A stretch of 18,072 bases of DNA from Actinomycetes bacterium (lineage in GTDB: Bacteria > Actinomycetota > Acidimicrobiia > Spongiisociales > UBA4744): NCBI GenBank assembly GCA_024641205.1, contig JAHEDM010000002.1, forward strand, positions 1 through 18,072, read 5' to 3'. Every line of letters starts with the position of its first letter. Position 1 is the first letter of the stretch. Below are positions 7,577-14,196 of the stretch, one piece after another. Under the pieces are notes generated by a model. It saw only the letters and a program-made list of their open reading frames with translations. It was not told the DNA's origin and made no database searches. The position numbers and the translations under genes are program-made.

Positions 7577-7644
7577 CCCGACCCGGTTTTGGAACCGCGC
7601 TTGCCGTGGCAAGATGCCGTTTCGCAGTTCACGGGGGAGTGCCA

Positions 7645-8361
7645 ATGGCCGAGGTGAAGATCCCGGGCGCACAAGGCGAGATGCCCGTCTATGTGGCCGC
7701 GCCGCCCGGCGAGGAGCCGTGGCCGGGAGTGGTGGTCATCTCCGACGCCCTCGGGATGACCGGCGATTTGAGGAACCAGGCCGACTGGCTGGCCGGCCGG
7801 GGGTATCTGGCCGCCGCCCCGGACCTGTACTACTGGGGCGGCAGGATGCGGTGCATGTTCGCCGCGATACGTGAGGCGGTGTCCGGAAGAGGCAACATCT
7901 TCGATGACTTTGAGGCGGTGCGGGCCTGGCTGGTCGATCAAGTCGGGTGCACCGGCCGGGTAGGCGTCATCGGATTCTGCATGGGGGGAGGTTTTGCGCT
8001 CATGCTTGCCGCACAAGGCGGGTACGGCGCCTCCAGTGTGAACTATGGGACTCTCCCCAGGGACGCCATGAATGTGCTGGCCGGGGCGTGCCCGATCGTC
8101 GGCAGCTACGGCGCAAAAGACCCGACGCTTCGCAAGGCTCCGGGTCGTCTCGAGGAGATCCTCACTGCGCATCGTGTCGAGCACGACATCAAGGTCTACC
8201 CCGATGCCGGGCATTCGTTCCTCAACGACCACGACCCGGCCGACGAGCCGAGCTGGTCGCTGGTGATCGGCAAACTGTCCCATTCGGACTACCACGAGCC
8301 CTCGGCCGTCGACGCCCGACGCCGGATCGCTTCCTTCTTCGACCACCACCTCAAGTCCTGA
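7645..8361 (+). CDS. Dienelactone hydrolase family protein
   Basis: Alpha/beta hydrolase of 238 residues, the usual dienelactone hydrolase length. The predicted triad is Cys112 in the nucleophile elbow GFCMGG, Asp159 in SYGAKDP and His190 in YPDAGHSFLND, with the early VVVISDALGM block also typical. Members hydrolyse dienelactones in chlorocatechol breakdown, but many act on other esters or lactones. No aromatic-degradation genes are nearby, so the substrate is open. The ATG at 7645 follows GGGGGAG at good spacing and begins MAEVKIPG, typical for the family. It lies 68 bases after the fusion gene on the same strand; the two might be co-transcribed. Confidence 0.88.
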   Translation: MAEVKIPGAQGEMPVYVAAPPGEEPWPGVVVISDALGMTGDLRNQADWLAGRGYLAAAPDLYYWGGRMRCMFAAIREAVSGRGNIFDDFEAVRAWLVDQVGCTGRVGVIGFCMGGGFALMLAAQGGYGASSVNYGTLPRDAMNVLAGACPIVGSYGAKDPTLRKAPGRLEEILTAHRVEHDIKVYPDAGHSFLNDHDPADEPSWSLVIGKLSHSDYHEPSAVDARRRIASFFDHHLKS

Positions 8362-8482
8362 GGAACCACCGGCGATCGGGAGCATTACGAACAGCGAAAG
8401 AACCGGGCGAGAAGGTCTCGTAACGGCACCCGGGGCATAGGGTTAACGGACACCCAATTCACCCTCTCTGGAGAACCTCGAC

Positions 8483-9115
8483 GTGCGAACCCTCAAGCCC
8501 CTCCTCGTGGCGGGCGCTACCGCGATCCTGCTCGCCTCGTGCGGCGGCGCCGCCACCGATACGACCGCCACGACGGATACGCCGTTCGAGACGACCACGG
8601 CGATGACCGACACGACCGATGCCGTCGCCGCTTTCCGCAGGCAGATGGCGTCGATCGACGACACCGTGGCCGCCTGGCGTAGCGCCGCCACGGTCGAAGA
8701 AGCCCACGTTGCCGCTGAAACGGCCGCCAACCTCGTCGTAGGACCGAACGGACCAGGCTACGGCGACCGCAACGGTGACGGCACCGTCTCCGGCGAGACC
8801 ACCGCCGGAATACTCCCCGGAATCGACGGCACTCCGGCCGGTCTGGCCGCTCCGCTGTCGGACAACGCCTGCGTTGCCGATGATGTGCTCGGCGGTAGCT
8901 GGACCGACCCGGGCGCCGCATGGGATGCCATGGCCGCCGCCATCGCCGACTGGCGAACCGACAACAACACCATGCCGACCCTCGCCAGTCATCCGATGCG
9001 CATCGTCGGTTGGGCGACCTTCACCCTGGCGTCCGATTCTCTCGACGCCGCCCACGAGTACAGCGGCCACGCCAAACTCCACGTAGACGTGGCACTGCGG
9101 GCCCTCGACTGCTGA
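8483..9115 (+). CDS. Secreted lipoprotein with a DxNxDGxV calcium-loop motif
   Basis: A 210-residue predicted lipoprotein: signal peptide with lipobox LLASC (Cys20), a short Thr/Asp-rich linker to about residue 46, then a helical alpha-rich domain. Residues 95-104, DRNGDGTVSG, fit the calcium-binding loop of EF-hand/dockerin-type sites, but there is only one loop. Similar YGDxNGDGxV segments followed by glycine-rich stretches occur in some uncharacterised secreted helical proteins, and the late HEYSGHAKLHVDVAL segment contributes two histidines. I do not recognise the family. The GTG start is supported by GGAG nine bases upstream and the intact signal peptide. It is convergent with the small minus-strand gene at 9135. 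Confidence 0.6.
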   Translation: MRTLKPLLVAGATAILLASCGGAATDTTATTDTPFETTTAMTDTTDAVAAFRRQMASIDDTVAAWRSAATVEEAHVAAETAANLVVGPNGPGYGDRNGDGTVSGETTAGILPGIDGTPAGLAAPLSDNACVADDVLGGSWTDPGAAWDAMAAAIADWRTDNNTMPTLASHPMRIVGWATFTLASDSLDAAHEYSGHAKLHVDVALRALDC

Positions 9116-9134
9116 TCGTGCTGCGGGCCGATCC

Positions 9135-9341
9135 TCACGCGGAAGGGTGCGGGCAGGGAACGCGCCGGCGCGAAGCATCTTGGTAGCGCCGGCACATCCC
9201 TGCCTCGACCGACCCCCGGCCTATCGATGATTGCCGGGGGCGATTGATTTCCCGAACCATGGAGGCGAGGCGCTCTCGTCGCGCCGTGCTCAGCCTTTCC
9301 TCCTGCATCGCCTTTACCAGCTCGTAGGGCATGTGCTGCAT
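9135..9341 (-). CDS. Small basic hypothetical protein (68 aa)
   Basis: A short gene preceded by an unusually AT-rich control region. The start was set at 9341 (MQHMPYELVKAMQEERL) because GGAGG lies five bases upstream; an ATG four codons earlier overlaps that site. The first half is predicted helical with alternating charge. The second half is Arg-rich, with Cys residues and a PCPHPSA end. No known domain. The strong ribosome site, near-consensus TTGACA upstream and dense inverted repeats argue that it is expressed and regulated; the low-complexity C-terminus lowers certainty about its exact end. Confidence 0.5.
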   Translation of the reverse strand: MQHMPYELVKAMQEERLSTARRERLASMVREINRPRQSSIGRGSVEAGMCRRYQDASRRRVPCPHPSA

Positions 9342-9353
9342 GGCAACCTCCAT

Positions 9354-9416
9354 CTAATTCATAGATGACTATCTATATGTGAGACTATCTCAAATATAGA
9401 TGAGTGTCAATATGAT
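9354..9416 (-). promoter_or_regulatory. AT-rich promoter/operator island upstream of the 68-aa gene
   Basis: About 63 bases that are mostly A and T in otherwise GC-rich DNA. On the minus strand a TTGACA box (plus-strand 9405-9410) is a candidate -35. Inverted repeats include ATAGAT-GACT-ATCTAT (9361-9376), GAGA-CTA-TCTC (9381-9391) and CTCA-AA-TATA-GA-TGAG (9389-9404). GACTATCT occurs twice, 16 bases apart (9367 and 9383). This looks like a repressor-controlled promoter; a clear -10 is not obvious. Confidence 0.55.
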
Positions 9417-9440
9417 TCTTTGGCCGCTCTCGCACGCGGG

Positions 9441-9480
9441 AGAGGCGCGTAGCCGCTCTCGCCGGCGGAGCGGGGAGGGG
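9441..9480 (+). repeat. Dispersed 40-base intergenic repeat, copy 2
   Basis: Matches 6159-6198 at 34 of 40 positions. Here it contains the stem CCGCTC...GAGCGG around a CGCCGGCG palindrome, and GCCGCTCTCGC occurs twice 29 bases apart (9423 and 9452). The flank to about 9545 is also non-coding and partly self-complementary (CCCGT...ACGGG near 9520-9535). It lies downstream of the adenylate cyclase stop. Confidence 0.55.
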
Positions 9481-9554
9481 AGGAGCACCGTGGTTTTCCA
9501 CCCTCCCTCAGACCCCCTCCCGTAGGCGAGACGGGGAAAGCAACGCGACCGGAA

Positions 9555-11162
9555 CTACTCCGGCCGGTACCGGGTCGGGTCTTCGCCTCGTACGATTCGA
9601 TAGAGGCCAATCGGTCGTTGGACTCCCTTGAGGTTGCGGTGACCGGCCGACTCGACCGTTACGAGCCCTTCGGGGAGTAGGGCGAGGGTGCGCTCGGTGA
9701 TGAGGATCTCGCCGGGACCGGCATCGTCGGCCAGTCGGGAGGCGAGATTCACGTGGTTGCCGATGGCGGTGTAATCCGTGCGACTCGGCGAGCCGATGTT
9801 TCCGACGGTAACGAATCCGGTGGAGATGCCGACCCCGGCAGCGATCTCCATCTGAGCGGCCTGAGTGAGGCGCTGTCTGAGCTCGACCATGGCGCGTTGC
9901 ATGTCGAGTGCCATCCGCACCGCACGTTCGGCATGGTCCTCCTGGGGGAGGGGGTCGTTGAAGAAGATCATGAGGGCGTCGCCGATGTACTTGTCCAGGG
10001 TGCCCTCGTACCGGAACACGATGTCGGTCATCACGCTGAGGAATCGGTTGAGGCCGGCGATCATCTCTTCCGGTTCGGATTGCTCGGAAAGGGCGGTGAA
10101 CCCCCGGATGTCGATGAAGGCAACCGACAACTCTGCTCGTCTCGACTCGCCGAAGCCCCGTTGGCCGGCGACGATCGCCTCGGCGACTTGCGGAGACAGG
10201 TATCTGCGCAGTTGCGAGGTGTGTTCGAGCAAAGCAACCTGCTCATCCACTCTGGCTTGCAGGTCCCGGTTGATCGTCTCGAGCCTGCCGTACAGCGTTT
10301 CCAGTTGTTCGCTGGCCCGGTTGACATTGCCGGACAGCTTTCCGAACTCGTCTCGATTGGGCACGTCGATGCGAGCGGTGAAGTCACCGTTTGCGAGCGT
10401 ATCGAGAGCGTGGTCGATCTTGCGGACGGGTCGGATCACGGTCCAAGAAATGATTGCACCCAGGGCTACGGCTCCTGCGAGGCTCATTGCCGAGAAGAGC
10501 GCCAGCGCCACCGTGAGGAACCGTCGGTCTCCTGCGAAGTCGGCGATCTCGGTGGTGACGAGAGTTCTCGTATCCCCGATGAAGCTGTTGAGTACGTCCT
10601 CGATCTCGTGGCTGATTTCGTGCTCGGACTGGACGTGGGCCTGCAGAGCGCCGTCGACGTCATTGGCCGACTGGAGTGATTCGACCCGCAGTCCGGCGTC
10701 GGCATATCGCGCATTGATAGCGCGCAATTCGTCGAAGAGGTCGCCATGATCACCTACGGCGATGCTCTCCGTTTCTTCGATGAGCGCGTTGAACGTTTCT
10801 TTTGCCACGGCAATCTTGTCCGTCCATACCGGATCCCCGGTGAGTAGGGCCATCGTCCGGAAGTGGGATTGGGCAGTGATGCTGTACAGCATGCGGCTGG
10901 CGTTGTCTGATTGTTGCTGGAGCGTCGCGAGTCGGCCGACCTGGCTATCCATGCGATTCACGACGAGGAGTCCCACGCTTCCGAGGGCCAGCATGAGCAC
11001 CGAGATTCCGAGAAAGCCGGCCAGAAGCTTGGTTTCGAGGCGGGCCTGAATCCTGGCGACAAAATCGACGAAAGGCCTGAGGACCCGTGGGATCCCATCC
11101 GTATCGCGGTTTGGGGGCAGTGGCGGGGACTCTGATTGTGGTGGAGCGATAGTGGAGGTCAT
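9555..11162 (-). CDS. Membrane-bound class III adenylate/guanylate cyclase with HAMP domain
   Basis: A 535-residue sensor cyclase. After a Pro-rich cytoplasmic N-terminus come TM1 (about 46-69), an extracellular helical sensor of about 145 residues, TM2 (about 215-240), HAMP (about 241-292), a coiled linker and the catalytic domain (about 342-525). Metal-binding aspartates are D351 (FIDIRGF) and D395 (YIGDALMIFF), the substrate lysine is K391, and N472 and R476 (VNLASR) are the transition-state pair. The second base-recognition position is Thr465 (YTAIG), as in class IIIb cyclases, which favours ATP. All catalytic residues are present, so it should be active as a dimer making cAMP. The ATG follows GAGG at five bases. 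It is divergent from the CPBP protease; no cAMP effector is visible. Confidence 0.9.
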   Translation of the reverse strand: MTSTIAPPQSESPPLPPNRDTDGIPRVLRPFVDFVARIQARLETKLLAGFLGISVLMLALGSVGLLVVNRMDSQVGRLATLQQQSDNASRMLYSITAQSHFRTMALLTGDPVWTDKIAVAKETFNALIEETESIAVGDHGDLFDELRAINARYADAGLRVESLQSANDVDGALQAHVQSEHEISHEIEDVLNSFIGDTRTLVTTEIADFAGDRRFLTVALALFSAMSLAGAVALGAIISWTVIRPVRKIDHALDTLANGDFTARIDVPNRDEFGKLSGNVNRASEQLETLYGRLETINRDLQARVDEQVALLEHTSQLRRYLSPQVAEAIVAGQRGFGESRRAELSVAFIDIRGFTALSEQSEPEEMIAGLNRFLSVMTDIVFRYEGTLDKYIGDALMIFFNDPLPQEDHAERAVRMALDMQRAMVELRQRLTQAAQMEIAAGVGISTGFVTVGNIGSPSRTDYTAIGNHVNLASRLADDAGPGEILITERTLALLPEGLVTVESAGHRNLKGVQRPIGLYRIVRGEDPTRYRPE

Positions 11163-11181
11163 GGCATCCTCGTGGGCAGTT

Positions 11182-11193
11182 CTACAAATGTAG
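11182..11193. promoter_or_regulatory. CTACA-AA-TGTAG palindrome, BlaI/MecI-type operator candidate
   Basis: A perfect 5-base inverted repeat with a 2-base centre, 20 bases upstream of the adenylate cyclase start and about 160 bases from the protease gene. The TACANNTGTA core is the established recognition pattern of BlaI/MecI-family repressors. No blaI-like gene lies in the window, so the match is by sequence only. Confidence 0.45.
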
Positions 11194-11354
11194 TCGTTCG
11201 CCGGCCCTTAGTGCGGTTGTGAAAGGGTGGCGATTGGGCAGGATCAGATTCGCCCGGCTGGAGTTCGGTGATGGGCGGTGTGATACTGGAAACCGTGCCG
11301 AGATGGGTAGGCCGGGTGAGACCGTTCGATGTGTCCACACTCGAGGAAGCCTCT

Positions 11355-12182
11355 GTGAGATCGTCGAGTCGCGTCCGCCGCCTCGAGCACATCTCCCAAT
11401 CTGCGCCGCTTCGATTCGCCGCTGCCGTGCTGGTCGGCTGGTTCCTGGCGGCGGGGTTGGCCGTTGGACTATGGAGCGCCGTGACGGGGGATCCGTTGGT
11501 GGGCGATGGCTCTCAGACCGCCGGGCGTGTCTTTGCCACAGCGTTGCTCGTGTTGTTCCTGTACCGGATGGGTTGGCTCGGGCAATCGAGCATCACCCGG
11601 AGCGGACCGCGCCGGGTTTGGCTCGTTGTCGCTCTGGCGGTGGTGTATCTGGTGCCCGCCTACGTGTGGGGTCTCTTTGGCGTCCCGGGGTTGGAGTCTC
11701 TGCGGGTGTCGTGGGATGCCTTCCTGGGGGAGTTGCCGGTTGGCATCAGCGTTGGCATTGCCGAGGAGTTCCTGTTCCGTGGGATTCTGCTGTTTGTGCT
11801 GGTACGGGCATGGGGAAGAAACCGGACCGGGGCCCTGCGGGCGGTGCTCGTGACATCTGTCGTTTTCGGTCTGATGCACGCTACGCCGGCGCTGGTCGGG
11901 GAAGATCTCGGCTATGTGACCGCCAATCTGCTCGGCACGATCATCTCGGCCGTGTGGTGGGCAGCCCTGGTGCTCACCTACCGGACGGTGTGGCCGGGAG
12001 TCGTCATTCACACCCTCACCAACTCCGCCACGTTGGCCGTGGCTGAGATCGCCCAGCAGTCGAGCCTCGGGGCGGCGGGGTCGCTTCGGGCCGATCTACT
12101 CGAACTACCGTGGTTGATTTTCGGCCTGTGGCTCTTGATAGACGAGCGGCGCTTCTTCCGCCGGGAAACGGTACCCGCCTAG
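11355..12182 (+). CDS. CPBP family intramembrane metalloprotease (CAAX protease/Abi)
   Basis: Polytopic membrane protein of 275 residues with about seven hydrophobic segments. The three Abi/CPBP catalytic motifs are present: EEFLFRG with E137, E138 and R142; FGLMH with F171 and H175; HTLTN with H219 and N223. Family members are prenyl-protein-protease-like enzymes, sometimes linked to bacteriocin immunity; the substrate here is unknown. The GTG at 11355 follows GAGG at eight bases. The frame is open upstream to a GTG/ATG at 11268-11271 with a GGAG, but that segment uses ATA and AGA codons rare in this DNA, so the shorter form is preferred. A shared control region of about 190 bases separates it from the divergent cyclase gene. 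Confidence 0.85.
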   Translation: MRSSSRVRRLEHISQSAPLRFAAAVLVGWFLAAGLAVGLWSAVTGDPLVGDGSQTAGRVFATALLVLFLYRMGWLGQSSITRSGPRRVWLVVALAVVYLVPAYVWGLFGVPGLESLRVSWDAFLGELPVGISVGIAEEFLFRGILLFVLVRAWGRNRTGALRAVLVTSVVFGLMHATPALVGEDLGYVTANLLGTIISAVWWAALVLTYRTVWPGVVIHTLTNSATLAVAEIAQQSSLGAAGSLRADLLELPWLIFGLWLLIDERRFFRRETVPA

Positions 12183-12293
12183 CGGGTTGCGCCGAGGGCG
12201 GACTTGGAGGCGACCGGTGGTGGCTTCGCTGGGGCTCCGTACCGCGGTCCGGTCCGGGATTCTGTCACTCCCGGCTTGTATGGTTCCAACGTG

Positions 12294-13877
12294 ATGAGTG
12301 AACAGATCGACCCGCGGGACCAGCCGAGCGAGGCGAGTCGTGGTACCACGACGTCGGCTTTCGGAGTCGGTCGGCGTGAAAACCACGATGCATCTGCCTT
12401 CTACGCCCGGTTCAGTCCTCCTGAACTCTCCGAGGACGACCGGCTCGGTCCCCTCGACATCGAATTACCCGACCCGCCCTGCATCATCGGAGACGCCCGG
12501 CACATGACGGCCGTGCCCGACCGCTCCGTCGCGCTGGTGGTCACATCACCGCCCTACTTCGTCGGCAAGGAATACGAGCAGGCCATTACCGGGAAAGGAG
12601 AGGTGGCCGGGCCTCACATCCCCAGATCGTACGTCGAGTACCTGGAAATGCTTCGGGACGTCTTTACCGAATGCAAGCGAACCCTCGAGCCGGGCGGGCG
12701 GATTGCCGTGAACGTCGCCAACCTGGGCCGCAAGCCATATCGAAGCCTGTCTGCCGATGTGATCCGCATCCTCCAGGACGATCTGGGTCTGCTTCTCCGG
12801 GGTGAGATCATCTGGCAGAAAGCCGAAGGAGCCTCGGGGTCGGTGGCCTGGGGCTCGTTCAACAAGGCCACCAACCCGGTCTTGCGAGATGTCACCGAGC
12901 GGGTCATCGTCGCTTCAAAGGGCCGGTTCGATCGGGCTCGTTCTCGCCAGCAGCGGGAAAAAGACGGCTATCCGTTTGAGAACACCATGCCGGTTGACGA
13001 GTTCATGGAAGCCACCCTCGACGTATGGCGCATCGACGCTGAGAGCGCCCGGCGGGTACAGCATCCAGCCCCCTTCCCGGTCGAGTTGCCTCGCCGCCTC
13101 ATTGAGTTGTACACGTTTGAGAACGATCTGATCCTCGATCCGTTCCTGGGGTCGGGGACGACTCTGGTGGCCGCCGCCCGCACGGGTCGGCGGGGCGTCG
13201 GCTACGACCTCGACCCCGCCTACGTCGAAACCGCCCGGGCTCGTTACCGGGCCGAGAAGCAACGCTACCGACGGCAGCGTGAGCAGGAGACCGCCCATCA
13301 GGAGCGATTCGCTCTCGAGCTTCCACCCGAGGCAACCGCCGAGGAGCGGGCCGACCATTTTCAGCGCCGGGCCAGCCGCGAAGGTAAGAAGGCCCAGGAT
13401 CTGGCCCGCCAGGTTCTCGAGGAAGTCGGCTTCCAGGTGATCGATGAGGCCTATCAGCTGCCCAAATCGGGAGTACATTTCAACTTCCGGGTGGTGGACT
13501 CCAAGGGCGACCGGGAATTCCTGGTCGACGTGTCCGGAGCCTTCACGACCGCCCGCCCCGGGTTACTCCGCACCGACACGCTCTGGAAGACGCTGGGCCG
13601 CGCCCACGTGTTGAAGTCCCTCGATGAAGACGCCCGCCTGTTGATCGTTACTTCCAACCTGCCCCGGCCGGGTAGCGACGGCGAAAAAGCCCTGCACGCG
13701 GTGGGGCCCGGCAACGTGTGGGATGCCATCGAGATGTTCGATGCCGGCGGCGTCAATCGTCTGGCGGCCTACGCCCAGGGACATGCCGAGCAATTGCCGG
13801 GGTTCTGGACGGAAGCAGAACTGGCGGCTCGTCGCGATGAGCAACTCGCCCGCTACTACGACGCCGAAGACGGATGA
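12294..13877 (+). CDS. Beta-class DNA methyltransferase (probable N4-cytosine) with C-terminal nuclease-like extension
   Basis: A 527-residue DNA methyltransferase. The catalytic motif TSPPYFVGKEY (84-94) precedes the SAM-binding motif DPFLGSGTT (282-290), the order of beta-class N4/N6 amino-methyltransferases. SPPY rather than DPPY favours N4-cytosine. The HPAPFPVELPRRLIELYT block before the SAM motif is also typical. A charged helical stretch (about 318-365) leads to a C-terminal domain (about 364-480) resembling a PD-(D/E)XK fold: FRVVDSKGDREFLVDVSGAF, then LLIVTSNLPRPGSDGEKAL. The expected E-x-K reads D-V-S, so it may bind rather than cut. The ATG at 12294 has no clear ribosome site, so the transcript may be leaderless. 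Its stop overlaps the next gene as ATGA. The target sequence cannot be told. Confidence 0.85.
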   Translation: MSEQIDPRDQPSEASRGTTTSAFGVGRRENHDASAFYARFSPPELSEDDRLGPLDIELPDPPCIIGDARHMTAVPDRSVALVVTSPPYFVGKEYEQAITGKGEVAGPHIPRSYVEYLEMLRDVFTECKRTLEPGGRIAVNVANLGRKPYRSLSADVIRILQDDLGLLLRGEIIWQKAEGASGSVAWGSFNKATNPVLRDVTERVIVASKGRFDRARSRQQREKDGYPFENTMPVDEFMEATLDVWRIDAESARRVQHPAPFPVELPRRLIELYTFENDLILDPFLGSGTTLVAAARTGRRGVGYDLDPAYVETARARYRAEKQRYRRQREQETAHQERFALELPPEATAEERADHFQRRASREGKKAQDLARQVLEEVGFQVIDEAYQLPKSGVHFNFRVVDSKGDREFLVDVSGAFTTARPGLLRTDTLWKTLGRAHVLKSLDEDARLLIVTSNLPRPGSDGEKALHAVGPGNVWDAIEMFDAGGVNRLAAYAQGHAEQLPGFWTEAELAARRDEQLARYYDAEDG

Positions 13878-14194
13878 ACGGAGTTGCGTACGCCGTCGTG
13901 CGCTTCGATCCTCCTGCGGTGTATCTCGCCGAAGACATCGACGTGCTGCAGCGGCTGCTCGCAGTCGAGCTGGTTGCCGACACCGACCCGGCCCTGCTCA
14001 CCCCGGAAGGAGCAGATGAGCTGCGCCAGGCCTTGCTCGACGAACGCTGGGGTGATGCGGTCGTGACCTGGATGGAACTGTCCGGGGTCGCCGTCGATGT
14101 GTACACGTTCCTGCCGATCTACCGGCGGGACGAGCTTCCGAGTGAGCTGATCGGCGCGCAGCTTCAATTCAAGCGGCTGTTCCGGGACGCCTGA
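13874..14194 (+). CDS. Unrecognised 106-aa protein between methyltransferase and nuclease-like genes
   Basis: The start overlaps the methyltransferase stop (ATGA) and the stop lies two bases before the next start, so this is a true middle gene of a three-gene unit. The protein is acidic and has no signal peptide or membrane segment. It reads as alpha/beta: VAYAVVRFDPPAVYLAEDI, a helix around LQRLLAVELV, then DERWGDAVVTWMELSGVAVD and a basic/aromatic end LQFKRLFRDA. I know no domain that fits. It has no evident helix-turn-helix, so it is not an obvious controller protein. Being an accessory or specificity partner of the methyltransferase or nuclease is inferred from position only. Confidence 0.7.
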   Translation: MNGVAYAVVRFDPPAVYLAEDIDVLQRLLAVELVADTDPALLTPEGADELRQALLDERWGDAVVTWMELSGVAVDVYTFLPIYRRDELPSELIGAQLQFKRLFRDA

Positions 14195-14196
14195 CG

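Noticed and set aside
6296..7672. A 458-codon open frame on the minus strand opposite the Ddn-SRPBCC gene
   Set aside because: It is antisense to a gene with two recognisable domains and a strong ribosome site; its product is Arg/Pro/His-rich with no domain, as expected for GC-rich antisense frames.
11268..11354. A longer start for the CPBP protease
   Set aside because: There is a GGAG before the ATG at 11271, but the extension uses rare ATA and AGA codons and is not family-like; kept only as an alternative.
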